A stretch of DNA of 64,000 bases from Perca fluviatilis (lineage: Eukaryota > Chordata > Actinopteri > Perciformes > Percidae). Under the pieces are notes generated by a model. The model made no database searches. It was given only the letters and a program-made list of their open reading frames with translations, and was not told the DNA's origin. The number at the start of each line of letters is the position of its first letter. Positions within the stretch are counted from its first letter, which is position 1. Below, one piece after another: positions 1-16,700 of the stretch. The DNA lies in contig NC_053119.1 of assembly GCF_010015445.1 (NCBI RefSeq), forward strand, positions 27,789,383 through 27,853,382, read 5' to 3'. Made by a program: the position numbers and the translations under genes.

Positions 1-289
1 TGCAAGACGCAATTCTGCTTCTTTCAGAGAGGCCTGGACAAGACAAGCAGAGTTACTGAAGGGAAAAAAAAATGCTCTGTGAGTGTGCATTTGTGTTTTG
101 TGCAAGGGTGTATCAAAACCTTGTAGTTGTCCTGAATTCTCTCATATCTCTGTTTGAGTTTCTCCTGGTCCTGTTGTGTCTCTGTTACTTCCTTCTGTGC
201 CACATACAGTTTTTGCTCCAAAGTCAGCTGATGGAGGCGATCTGACATGTTGGACCGGGACCTCCGCCTCCGTCCACGACCCTGCCAAG

Positions 290-382
<93 letters not shown>

Positions 383-1529
383 ATGATGTGGGGCTTTCAG
401 GAGTACAGTGCAAGGAGGTCATCTTTCCAGGGAACAGAATTAGAATCAGGATTGCCTCTTAAGATTGTGGCAGGCCTTTCATAAAGGGTTGCAAATATGC
501 AGCATGTTCGGTCATTTTTTTTCAACCTAAAAAGTATTCAAGTAATCCTGTTTTGTGACTTTTGCGTGAGTCTAATCCTGAAAAAGAATGCAGCTCTCCA
601 TCTACATACTGTTTTCTCTGTGCAGAGTGAGCAAACTCTGTCCTTTTGTTGCTGTCTGTTTATTGTCAGTGGGAAACCTACACTCACAATATGTATGAAC
701 ATAGAAGCCTTGAGTCACTGGGTAGCACTTACCCCGCCCTCCAGCTGGGAGGCTCCCCCTGCTGCCCCTGGACCATCTTCCCCAGCATGGGACGCCAGGT
801 CCTGGGGGCCCATGCGGCCGATGAACCGTTCGAACATGTCGATCTCTGCCAGGAGGGCTGCATTGGAACATCTTGGTGGAAGTGAATGTCAACAATTTTA
901 AAGTCAGTCACTGTATAAATTAGGTTAGTAACGTTACAGAAGATACGATGCAAAAAAAACGTTACAAATTTGCTGAAGTATTCCCTTATGTTGTCTTCTC
1001 GTCAACCTTTTTTCGACGTTTTTGACGCCTTTTTTCACAGTTTGTTTTTGCTTTTTCCAACGTTTTAAATTGTTAACTTTTTCTTCTACACACTTTCAGC
1101 GCTTATTTCTAGCTACGTCCCAAATTTTCTGATATAGCTAAAACAAAAATTTAAAACGGGTCAATGTGACCCGAAGTCAACACAACAATAATAAAACCTG
1201 ACCTATTTTGTGACTCTACTCTTAGCTAATAGCTAGTTCTAGGACACAGCTAGCTAGCTAGCCAGTTAGTTGTGCTTTTACTAACGTTAACTAGCTAGCT
1301 AGCTAGTTTTAACCGCTATCAACCATATTGCTCAACAACAGAACTAGCTAGCTAGCGTTAACTTTAGCGGGCAACGTTAGCAGGCTGCGCAAAATAGGTA
1401 AGCTAATAAAACCATCTTTAGGTTGACAGACTTTAATCATTATTTTCATTACTTTAGTTCTTCGAGTTGGTTGTTGAGGAGTTCTTTCTGTTCTTGTGGG
1501 ACATCTTTGTCGTTTAGCTCATCCTCCAT
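1..1529 (-). CDS. ccdc113: Coiled-coil ciliary protein, CCDC113/CFAP263-like, 5' part (partial)
   Basis: Four coding exons join in frame on the minus strand: 1529-1453, 871-733, 281-120 and 33-1, where the gene leaves the window. All junctions are GT-AG and the phases agree (77, 139, 162 and at least 33 nt). The start is the ATG at 1529, in a short acidic, glutamine-rich N-terminus. Exon 2 encodes AEIDMFERFIGRMGPQDL. Exon 3 encodes a basic stretch GRGRRRRSRSN followed by a charged helix containing LTLEQKLYVAQKEV. Exon 4 opens with ASLKEAELRLA. This order (MFE..., RGRRRSKSR-like basic patch, LT.(D/E)QKL..VQKEV, then EEAE) matches my memory of CCDC113/CFAP263, a ciliary coiled-coil protein of the axoneme and centriolar satellites. 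About 137 residues are visible, against about 375 in the family. The last donor (gttttg) is weak. Another coiled-coil ciliary paralogue is possible. Confidence 0.68.
291..378. repeat. (CA)n microsatellite abutting a splice acceptor
   Basis: An uninterrupted CA run of about 88 bp. On the coding (minus) strand of the ccdc113-like gene it reads (TG)44 and ends about ten bases before the exon 3 acceptor at 282/281. It therefore occupies the place of the polypyrimidine tract. Confidence 0.95.
975..1200. repeat. Interspersed repeat copy in ccdc113-like intron 1
   Basis: This stretch begins near TTATGTTGTCTTCTCGTCAA and ends near GACCCGAAGTCAACACAAC. The T-rich core (tttgtttttgctttttccaacgtt) is found again, reversed, at about 6235-6300 in parp12 intron 9. 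Similar ends bound the element at 13169-14377. It looks like a short member of a family whose ends resemble (T)TAACCCTTGTGTTGTCTTC. Superfamily not assigned. Confidence 0.5.
1225..1365. repeat. TAGC/CTAG-rich quasi-palindromic tract
   Basis: Several blocks of AGCTAGCTAGC-type sequence alternate with GTTAACTAGC within about 140 bp of intron 1 of the ccdc113-like gene. CTAG and GCTAGC are self-complementary, so the tract can fold on itself in many registers. Related short blocks recur at about 30455-30620. Probably low-complexity or transposon-derived DNA. Confidence 0.55.
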
Positions 1530-2015
1530 GGTTGCTAGGGTACACTGAACCCTAGCAGTGGTTGCTAGGGCTAGTGTTGCCTTCAAACTTGCGTAAACCT
1601 CTGTAATCTGCCGATTTAGCTAAGAATAAATACAGAAAAGAAAAAAAGCGTGATTTTATTTTTCACAGTCGATTGCCTTTTATTTATGTGAATACTATAT
1701 GTGTGTGTGGTTATTAGATGTGAATTTAACTTATAATAGTAAACCTATGGGAACATTGGCGTAAACCGTATAACGTTAGAACGTTGTTCTCTTCAAACTG
1801 TTCCCATTCCCCTCATCTCATCTCATATAACTAAATGTATAAAAATTATGAAGAAGCGTGTTATTCTTCTAGAGGCGGAAACTACCATTGTTATTTTGGG
1901 AACATTTTTTTAAGTTTCAGTTTCATTTCTCTGTAACCAGGCGTCGCTAGAGCTGTGATAGCTTGTACTCAGTCTAGTCCAGCAGTGTAGGTGACAAGGC
2001 GAAACTCATTTCAGA
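1530..2015. promoter_or_regulatory. Head-to-head intergenic region (ccdc113-like / parp12)
   Basis: Only 486 bp separate the ATG of the minus-strand ccdc113-like gene (1529) from the ATG of parp12 (2016), so this short stretch must hold both 5' UTRs and the core promoters. Apart from the ISRE-like site at 1913-1930, no classical TATA box is obvious at a sensible distance. A direct imperfect repeat of the ccctagcagtggttgctagg type lies at about 1528-1572. Shared, bidirectional promoter use is inferred from geometry only. Confidence 0.55.
1913..1930 (-). promoter_or_regulatory. ISRE (interferon-stimulated response element)
   Basis: The plus strand reads AGTTTCAGTTTCATTTCT. Its complement contains GAAACTGAAACT, an exact match to the ISRE core GAAANNGAAACT, extended by a further GAAA. 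It ends about 86 bp upstream of the parp12 ATG, the usual place for an ISGF3/IRF site in an interferon-stimulated gene. PARP12 is an interferon-stimulated gene in mammals, so the site agrees with known family biology. Confidence 0.75.
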
Positions 2016-7260
<5,245 letters not shown>

Positions 7261-7285
7261 GTTACAATGCCGTTGTTTGTTATGC

Positions 7286-8210
7286 TTAAAGTGATGGTTC
7301 GGAGTAATTCACCCTAGGGTCCTTTGCACCATGACCTCGAGCCAAACACCCCCCCAGAAGCTTTTTTCACCTGGGTCTAACATTGGGCGAGTTAGCGTAG
7401 AGTAGCGTTAGCCGTTGAATAGCTTAGCGCGGGGCTAATGGACCCACGTTTGTATCTCTTAAATGACCCCACTAATAATGCCCGAAATGATACCAAAGGT
7501 CTACACTAGTATATATAGGTTATGCACTCATAAAACGATGGATTGGAAAGTTTGTAAGTACACCAGAAGTTTATGTAAATAACACTTGCCTGCTGGCTTC
7601 TGCTCTCTGCTGTTGTTGTTGCTGCTGCTGTGAGACAAGTGCTTAGGGACATCTACAAATTACAACACTGAAAAGAGATGCAACAAAAATATTTTTTAAT
7701 TTAACTTATTTTTTAAAGTAAGTGCTGTAATATAACTAGCAGGAGACAAGTAATAATTGAGGTAAGTTTGGAGACATTACCTTATTTAATCATTAAATTA
7801 ATACATATTTTTGTTGTATCTCTTTTCGGTGTAGTAATTTATAGACTGCCCTAAGCACTCGTCTAACTGCAGGTAGCAGCAGCAGCAGCAACAGAGAGCA
7901 GAAGAGAGCAGGCAAGTGTTCATAAACTTCTGGTGTATTTACAAACTTTCCAATCCATCGTTTTATGAGAGCATAACCTATATATACTAGTGTAGACCTT
8001 TGGTATCATTTCGGGCATTATTAGTGGGGTCATTTAAGAGATCCAAACGTGGGTCCATTAGCCCTGCGCTAAGCTACTCAGCGGCTAACGCTACTCTACG
8101 CTAACTCGCCCAGTGTTAGACCCAGCTGAAAAAAGCTTCTGGGGGGGTGTTTGGCTCGAGGTCATGGTGCAAAGGACCCTAGGGTGAATTACTCCGAACC
8201 ATCACTTTAA
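7286..8210. mobile_element. TTAA-flanked foldback element (piggyBac-type MITE-like)
   Basis: TTAA at 7286-7289 and 8207-8210 bound a segment with very long inverted arms. The left end AGTGATGGTTCGGAGTAATT is mirrored by aattactccgaaccatcact at the right end, and complementarity continues for roughly 350-400 bp per arm (for example gcgttagcc, atatatactagtgtagacc, aaacttctggtgta). The element starts only about 25 bp after the parp12 stop codon, so it must occupy most of the 3' UTR or lie just beyond a very short one. No coding capacity. TTAA duplication is typical of piggyBac-mobilised elements; that assignment is an inference. Confidence 0.82.
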
Positions 8211-8222
8211 GTTTTTGGTCAG

Positions 8223-9525
8223 AGGCCCGTTCCAGAAAGCAGGTTTAGTGAAAACTCTGAGTTTGTTAACCCTGAGATGAGGGTAACTCTGAGTTTTCCG
8301 TTTCAGAAAGAGAGGTAACTTAACCTCAGAGTCTGTTACTATGGTAACTGAGCCTGTGAACCTAACCTGGTCGGGAGCAGGTTTTCTTCAAGAAACCTCG
8401 AGTTTCTCCCTCTGAAAGGGAGGAGACTGAGAAAAAAAAACCTTGAGTTTCTCTCAGTCTCCTCCCTCTCTCATTTCCTCATTCAGTCTGTATCAGGCAC
8501 ATTTTAATTCAGTTTATCTGCATGAATAAAAAAAAACGTATTGGTTTATGTTAGGCATACTATAAAACGTTTTTTTCTCAAACAAGTCATGTCCTTTTGT
8601 CGACGATTCCGTTGATGAAAAAGCTGTATTCATTCAGAGTTTAGGCCCTATGTCGGGAGATGATATTGAGTCCCGACTATAGATGTATTTTCATTTCCAC
8701 ATAACCAATTTGAGAGGTATTTTTTATCACAGTCCATTAGATATGTAGATACCTCATCCATCCTCATATCACTAACATCCACCATCGTGGACAAGTAGAT
8801 TCTTTGTGTCGCATTACGTTTCTTGCAAACGGCAATTTTCTTTATATCAGTGTAGCGGATTACACGTAATAGTAAAGTCACTGTATGCAGAGCCATCAGA
8901 AAAGTGTGACTCGCTCTGAAACATTTAAAAACGTGTTCCCTGGACACAAACCAGTGAGAGCCATTAAAAAGAAATAAATGATTATACATTATAGTTCTGT
9001 TAATGATCATGGTGCTGCAGCCTCAGAATGGGATTAGTATAGTTTACTTTTTCGCCCGCAGGATTGCACCTAAATGAAATTATAGGTGTAATAGGCTACA
9101 ATTCCAGTTTTCACCAGTAATATTAAAAGTTAAAGAAATTAATACACTGTTAATGCGTACGCATTGACTCGAGCAGCAATTTTCTCCCACACCAATTCTC
9201 TCTCTTTTGCAGCAGCAGCCGCTGTCTTGCTTTTTTTTAACGAAATGCATGTTCAAACGGTTCAAACTCACTGTTTGTGTGCATGAGTATTTCCGCCGAC
9301 CCGTTTGTTTGTGGTTGTTACCATGGTGAATCGTAGAATCATGGCTCCATTCATACTGCCTTTTTATAGTGGTTGTGCACGCGCGTAACCCTGAGTGAAC
9401 ATACTCCGAGTTGATTGAACCAACTCAAATCAGCTGAAAACTCTGAGTTTCCCATCTCAGGGTAAATCAACTCAGACATCAGGGTTAGACTCAGTTTGTT
9501 AAACCTCCATCCTGAAACGGACCCC
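8223..9525. mobile_element. Terminal-inverted-repeat DNA transposon, possibly PIF/Harbinger-like
   Basis: The left end GGCCCGTTCCAGAAAGCAGG and the complement of the right end (GGGGTCCGTTTCAGGATGGA) form an imperfect inverted repeat. Subterminal motifs follow in both arms (actctgagtt, ttaaccctgag, aactcagac). It begins about 12 bp after the foldback element and fills most of the parp12-tbxas1 gap. A 120-codon open frame on the minus strand (8648-9010) shows no motif I recognise. The superfamily is a guess from the end sequence; no clear target duplication was found. Confidence 0.6.
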
Positions 9526-10774
9526 AGGGGTAAAACTCTATTATGAAATGCTCTTTACTTTGACTGGAAGAACTTAGTGGCTTTGTTAAAGGTTTGTGGA
9601 GTTTTACAGTGTTGTAAGAAGTATTCAAAAGAACAACCCATCATTTTATTAGCTGATAATGTCACAATTGTTTCCTCTGAAGAGTAGTGGAGTAGAAGTG
9701 TAACGTATGGAAATGGGAATGCTCAATGGGATTTTTCTTTATAGTTGTGACAGTGTGTTAGAGGGAATTAATGTGTTACCAAATACTTTTTGCAGAATGT
9801 ATAGAAACAGAAAATAAGGCTTTTCCTTGGAAAATGTCCATTCTTACGATGGGAGTCTTCTGTTGTGATAACAAATGTCTGCTAATACATCATGAATGTA
9901 AGTTTAAATGGAGGATGCTGAGGGTTACAAATAATATGGTGATCAGATATGGAGTGAAATTAACTGGTTATGTAATAAACATATTACAAATTGCCATTAA
10001 AGTAGTCAATGTAATATATAATTTAAAAAAAACAAAGCGACATCTCATATTATTTAATTACACACAAGTGGTTAAGTATATTCAAGTCTTCAGTATATTC
10101 AAATATAATCAGTAACACAAGTGACAGGTCTGTCCTTTTGTCAGAATATGTACCTCTGTCTATGTCAACCTTGGAAATCTGTGGCTGTATGATGGTAATT
10201 ATATAGTTAACTGCCATTAATGGGACGAAGAATTAGAGTGAGCAGCATCAATGGGAGCAGCTCAGTTGAACACACTGGCCATTTGGTGAAGGAGTGTGCA
10301 AAGGTCTAATTCTACAGCACAAGGAAGGAAAAAAATGGTAACCTGGTTAATGTGAAATTAAAACCATTGTTCAGAATAATGGTTAATGAAAGAAAGCCTT
10401 CCCCTAAATAACCTTTTGACAGACAGCAATGTTGTAGCCTATTCAAAATCGATTTAAAAAAAACAATATTACTACATACTGAGGTAAGAGGCTGAGAGAG
10501 TCTTTAAAGCAAAGTACCCCTCCTTTCCTTTTATATGTTCCTCTCTTTATTCGCATCTCATTTTCAGTCCACTTTCTAACTCACTCGCTCAACAGAAAGG
10601 AACTTGTGTTTTGTAATTTCTAATTTACTTGATCATGTTGTTACCTATGGAGATACCTTTGTGTCAAAGGAACAGATCTTTTAAACTGGGCCATTGTTAC
10701 AACATGGACCTGCAGAATGCTTTGTAACTGTTCATAGGGTTTTTCTACCAGCCAAGAAGAAGAACGGGAAGTTT
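9526..10774. other. Convergent intergenic stretch between parp12 and tbxas1
   Basis: AT-rich unique-looking sequence. I see no coding exon with homology. It should contain the tbxas1 3' UTR: a minus-strand AATAAA lies at 10546-10551. Confidence 0.5.
10546..10551 (-). terminator. Candidate polyadenylation signal of tbxas1
   Basis: The plus strand reads tttatt, i.e. AATAAA on the minus strand, about 225 nt after the tbxas1 stop codon. Position is plausible; no transcript support. Confidence 0.4.
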
Positions 10775-13700
10775 CTAATCGTCTGGTGGAGAATTCTCTT
10801 GACCTTCTCCCATGTCTCGTCTTCGAATTTTTACAAATATGCCATTTTTAGGTCCTAGAGTGCTTGACGACTTCAACTCAAGAGGAACCTGCACAAAGAA
10901 AAGGATACCATATGTTAAGCAACATTTTCTTTACATTTTACATATATTATAAATGAAAAAAATCACATTTATTTAGATGCATATTGAATTTTGATCGTAT
11001 GTAGTTGGTTAATTTGTGAAAATTACAGCAATCTCAAATGTCTATTATTATATATGTTGACAGGAGAATCAATTACATTAATATGGAATCCAAGCAGCTG
11101 TGGCCCAGCCTAACACTGAGAAGGAAACAGCTCTGTGTAGGCAGTGCTTTGTCTTTTTGGATTATCAATAAGTGAACGTATCAGCCGTGACTACACTCTC
11201 GCATCCCTTTGTTCTTGCTGGAATTATTGACACGGATAATCATGGGATGTTAATAGATGTAAATGGCAGACATGCTGTATAGTTATTTTCAAGGCTTCAC
11301 CAGAGCAGCTACTAAATGTGCCCGGTTGTACCTTGGCCAGTAAAAAGTACACTGACCGTTCCCTTTTTCTTTTTTTTTTTTTTTTTCTTCCTTCAAATAC
11401 ATGTGTAGTGTGTAAATGTGTCTTCTGTGTTTACGAAACATTTCTAAGACTCAAAACGTTTTTTCACAGATGTCTTTAGTGTTGAAAGTGTCCGACCCAC
11501 CTTGGTCTCAGAGCAGGCCACAATGCTGAACCTGCGGAACAGACGAACTAGAGCCATTTTGATTTCCAGCTGGGCGAGCCTCATTCCCACACAGTTTCGG
11601 GGACCGGCCCCGAACGGCAGGTATACAAATGGATGTCGATTGGCCTTGGCCTCTGGTGTGAATCTGGAAATCAAACACATGTATGTTAGAGAACAGGATT
11701 CAATCATTATTACAATAGTGTGTTTCATTCAGTGCTACACAGGGACTCTACTACCTTCGTTATAGCCGGGTCAGACCCGTACACCAGAAGAAAGTTTCAA
11801 GGTGGTACAAACTGTACTGTACATGGTAACGCCTAAGACTTTAACTGGAAGAACTAAAGAAACGTGGTTGCACTGGTGAATTGCATGTGGTCCTTGCAAC
11901 TTCACTGTTAACAGTGAACAAAACAGTGTGAGGTCCAAATCCCAAAATGTTAATTTATGTAACACCACATGAATATTTTGATTGCATGTTGCACACTACT
12001 TTTCAGTTAGCTCCAGGTAGAGACTAACGTGTGTAGAATGCGTTCGTAATGGCACCTTTATAAAGTTGTTAGCGAATGCAGTTCAGTCATCTCCATGATT
12101 TAGATGATAACAGAACACGAGGTGCAGACACTAAAGTTTAGCTTATCTGCTGTAAGAACAGCCGCGTACCGCTCAGGGATGAAGCTCTCGGGCTCTGGCC
12201 AATGCTCAGGGTCGTGGTGGAGGAAGCCTGCTGGGATCTCCAGCGTCGCTCCTTTAGGGAGGAGCTGGCCGTTCAACATGCAGTCCTGGTCGATGTCTCT
12301 CGCAAACCTTTGGTGGGGCAAAAACGCCATGGATGCATGTTTTGTACACCTAGACTCATTTTCCCTCCTTACTAAACACATACTGTATGCACAGAAATAA
12401 GTTAACTATTATCTTCATTTAATGTTCTTAATATACCTGAATCCAGGGGGGTAGAGGCGCAATGTTTCACTTATAACCATGTCTAAATACTTCAGCTCCT
12501 GGACATTTGTGTAATCTGGCGACTCCTACAACAAAAGGAAAAACAAGCTAAATTGAGCAATTACAATTTACATTTATAAGAAATAAATTCAGATAATTCA
12601 GTAAAGATTTTAAACAAAACCTCTGTGTGCACTGAATTTGAACTGTCCACAACTAAAATCTTGTAATTATCTTAAGAAAATGAGATCAGATAAAAAAACG
12701 GTAACGCAACACCCTCACATGTCTGGTGAAGAAATCATCCACCTCTTCCTGTACTTTGCGTTGACATTCGGGGTGGATGGCCAGGAGGTAGCAGGTGAAG
12801 GCCAACGTGTTGCTGCTGGTTTCGTAACCTGCCAGAAGAAAGACGAAAGCCTGACCCACGACCTCATCCTCAGTCATCATCTTTTTCTGCGGACGCCTGC
12901 TGGGGGGCTCCTCTGAGTGAAGACGGTCGTCCGGATCAGAGGCAGGCGCTTGTGTCTGCTGGTTCCTGGGATCCAGCTCCCCGGCATGCTTCGCCGTGTC
13001 AAAGTGTTCCAAAGATACGCACTCCTTGCTGGTTCTCGCATCCAACATCAGCTGAAGGAAGTCGCGACGCCTCTACATGAAAAAACAAACAAAAACACAA
13101 CCACCAATAAATTCATTTGGAAATACTACTTAAAAACCTTTCATGGGAAATTGTAAGCTGCTCTGCATTTAACTCTTGTGTTGTCTTCAGGTCAAATTTG
13201 ACCCATTTTCTAAATGTCTATATCAGAAATATGGGTTTCTTTTTAACTTCCTAATTTTAATTAACCAAAAATAACATGGATGATTCCATACAACGCACTT
13301 CGCAAGTACAACAAAAGATGGGACATTTTTTTTGCATTTGAAAAAGAAATTGAAACGTTTCAAAACAGTATCCCAACTGAACGTTGACATATACCAGTCT
13401 GTTATTATCCCTCCTTTAATATTAGTCTAAAGAGTTCAGAATTTCTGCTTTTTCTTTTTTTTTTTTAACTCAAGGATTAGGTATAATTTCCTATAAATGA
13501 GTAGCCTGGGTACACCCTGACGAACTTCTGAGAAGGGTCTGGTGTCAACCAGGCTAATAAATGAGGTTTATTGACCATGAATTCCAAAAAGTAAGTATAA
13601 AACTAGTAATAACTTGGTGTTAGTGGTGTTTATACAGTTGTGTTCAAAATAATAGCAGTGTGATTTAAAAAAGTGAATATGCTCAAAATGACTGAATAGC

Positions 13701-16700
13701 TTTTAATTCCATAATATCAATGCATTGGGAACACTGCACATTCAATTCTAAATCAAAACATGACCAAAATTGATCAAGTTTGTGTTATACCTTTAAAGAA
13801 AGTGAAGAAAAAGGAATATTAGGCTGTTAAAAATAGCAGTATTTGCATTTTTCTTTACACTACAAACATTACACAAACATTTACTGTATAAACTGAAAAA
13901 TCTGGTGTTGCATGAAGTCGACCAATTTCTGGCACCTGTGAACAGGTATTCCAGCCCAGGATGATTGCACTGGAATGTCCACAATTCCTCTGCATTACTG
14001 GGTTTTGCCTCAGAAACAGCATTTTTGATGTCACCTATGGGATTGAGGTCTGGGGATTGGGCTGGCCACTCCATAACATCAATCTTGTTCATCTGGAACC
14101 AAGACTTTGCTCGCTTAGTGGTGTGTTTTGGGTCATTGTCTTGTTGAAAGACCCATTTCAAAAGGCCTTTCCTCTTCAGCATAAGGCAACATGACCTCTT
14201 CAAGTATTTTGATGTATTGAAACTGATCCATGATCCCTGGTATACAATAAATAGGCCAAAAAAGCATCTAAAGTGTCGAACAAAGGGACTAAAACGTCAG
14301 AAAAAAGTGTGTTTTTTGTTTGTTTTGACCCAGGAGGACGACAAGTGCATGGTCCAATGGAAGACAACAAGGGTTAAAGGTGATTAAATGTCCATGAGAC
14401 TGACCTGCTCAGGAGGCTGCTCCTCTCTCTGCTTGATGATCCTCTGAATGCTGTGGATGAAGAACTGATTCATCTGGTCTCGTCTTTTGTTGGGGATAAG
14501 TCTCGCCAGAGGAGCCATGATGAATGGAAAAGCAACTGGGCACACAAACCAAATGTGTTGGTGTTACTATCTGAAAAATGGCAACTTTACACACTTGCAC
14601 ATGACTGCACAATATTAAAATGTATGCATTTATGTTTTAAATATATTAACATCTTTTTATTTTATGCTTCATTTAAAAAAAAATAAAAAAGGTATTGTCC
14701 AATTAAGAATTTACTTGGACATATTTATGTACCAGAAGATGGCAAACCCTCCCATTTGTGGTCTATGCTTTAATAATATTTTATTATTTTGCCTTCATTG
14801 TTTTCCTAGATAAATGTTTCGAATAATTTATACATATGACTAACAATGCAAATTAATTTGACTGACGGAAAAACAGCATGATGGGCCTGAAGAAAGAAAA
14901 GGAGAAGAACATCTGCGCATGGCGGACAAACGGGTCGTCTGGGTTGTTCTGAGAGTCCACCTGAGTGGCAAATGCTACACTGGCAATAACATCCATGGTG
15001 AAGCAGCCAAAACACCTGCAAAACACACACACAAACTAAAATATGAGGACAGAAAACAACACCATAAATACTAATAGCCTGTGTCTATTGCGTGGTGTGT
15101 GTGTGTGTGTGTGATCACCTGTGGATGTCAAAGGCCTGTCCTGACTCAGCTGAGACATTCAAGTTGCTCATCAGGGCATTGGTGGCTGTGTTGATGAGAG
15201 GAACCATCTACGGGGAAATAGAAAAGACAGTGGTAACCGTCATCGCTGCTGAGACGGTCTGGGAAGTTAAATTACGAAGCCCACTATGGCCACGCCATAG
15301 ACCCATTGGCGTGGCCATAGTGGGCGATTGGTTGGGGTTAGGCATTTGACCTTGAGTGGTTAAGGGTAGGATAGCCCATTGGTCAGGGGATAGGACCTGA
15401 ACAAATCAGGTTACGTTACCTTGCGTAAGCATGGACGCCTGGCCAATAGTAGCTATTTAAAGGGCGGGTCTTGGCGTGGCCATAATGGAGAAAAAAAAAA
15501 GATTGCGTCTGGGAAAGGGAAGATACACAAGAACCTGAACAATTGGTCCATAAATACTGATTTTTTTTTTAAACTTTGGAAAAAAAGGTGCCACAAACAT
15601 AAAAAGCACACTCACACTACATAGCTGAAAAAGCCTTTGTAGATCAAACACTGATGGATGTACAGGAACTGCTTCAAGATGGAAATAAAAGACGAACATG
15701 TGATTCACTTTGAAAGCAGACATGCAGTAAACACCGTGGGGATGAATATTCTAATACTCCTGGCTGAAAAGACATTTTAAAAAGGAATTAATCAGTGTGA
15801 CTGAATGGTTGACATAAAGAGAGTAAAATGTGGTAATTAAATTTGAACTTAAAACTAAACTAGTTTCATTCATTCGAGTTAGTAAAGAAGACAAGAAAGA
15901 ACTTCGTGAGAGGCCCTCCAAAAGTCAAAATTGTGTTTTGACAGAGAAGAGAATTTGGACTTAAATGGACCATGAACTCAACACTTAGAAATATGCCCCT
16001 TTTCTCCAAAATGTTGCAGATGTATATTTACTACACTTGAAAGCAGCAGGGCTGCAGCGCCGTAAGTTCATTAGACAAGTTTATCAGCAGTACCAGGCCA
16101 CAAAAAAAAAAAACATGCCAGCTGAATAGTTACCGCTGGCAGTCCTCCAACTTCACACCTCTTACCCTCCATTTGTGACAGAAAGTAAAAAAAAAAAAAG
16201 TGTCTATGAGCTGTATCTTGCAAAAGCTTAAAGCAACACTATGTAACTTTTCCCGCTTCGGTCCCCCTACAGGTTGGAAGTGGAATTGTCCATTACATTA
16301 CATTATGCAAGTTTGCCAGATCGGGTAGCGGATCTGTAGTTCACATGAGACATAATGAGACATTACGACTGCAGTAATGGACAATTCCTCTTCCAACCTG
16401 TAGGGGGACCGAAGCGGGAAAAGTTACATAGTGTTGCTTTAACCAGTCCCTCCTGAAAAACGCAATTATGCGATCGCATAATTCAATGCATAATCAGCCA
16501 AAGTCCGCATATTTATGCGGGGGCCGCATTTTTTCAAATACGCCGCACTTTCGCCGCATAAATAGCCGATTTCTGCGCAAAATATGCAGGGCTTGCATGA
16601 TTTCATAATCCCTGAATTTTTGTTGCAAAAAAGTCACATAATATATCTTAGCAGAAAGTTGAAAAATGTTGCGTTTACTTCTTCACGTAATTACGCGACG

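Noticed and set aside
142..484. Open frames on both strands running through the CA repeat (Cys-Val or His-Thr runs)
   Set aside because: They are translations of the microsatellite; the real coding part here is only exon 3 of the ccdc113-like gene (120-281).
8648..9010. 120-codon minus-strand frame as a gene
   Set aside because: It lies within a terminal-inverted-repeat element, has no recognisable motif, and is plausible by chance in AT-rich DNA.
9771..10115. 114-codon plus-strand frame between parp12 and tbxas1
   Set aside because: Low-complexity AT-rich translation without motif; lies in the convergent 3' region.
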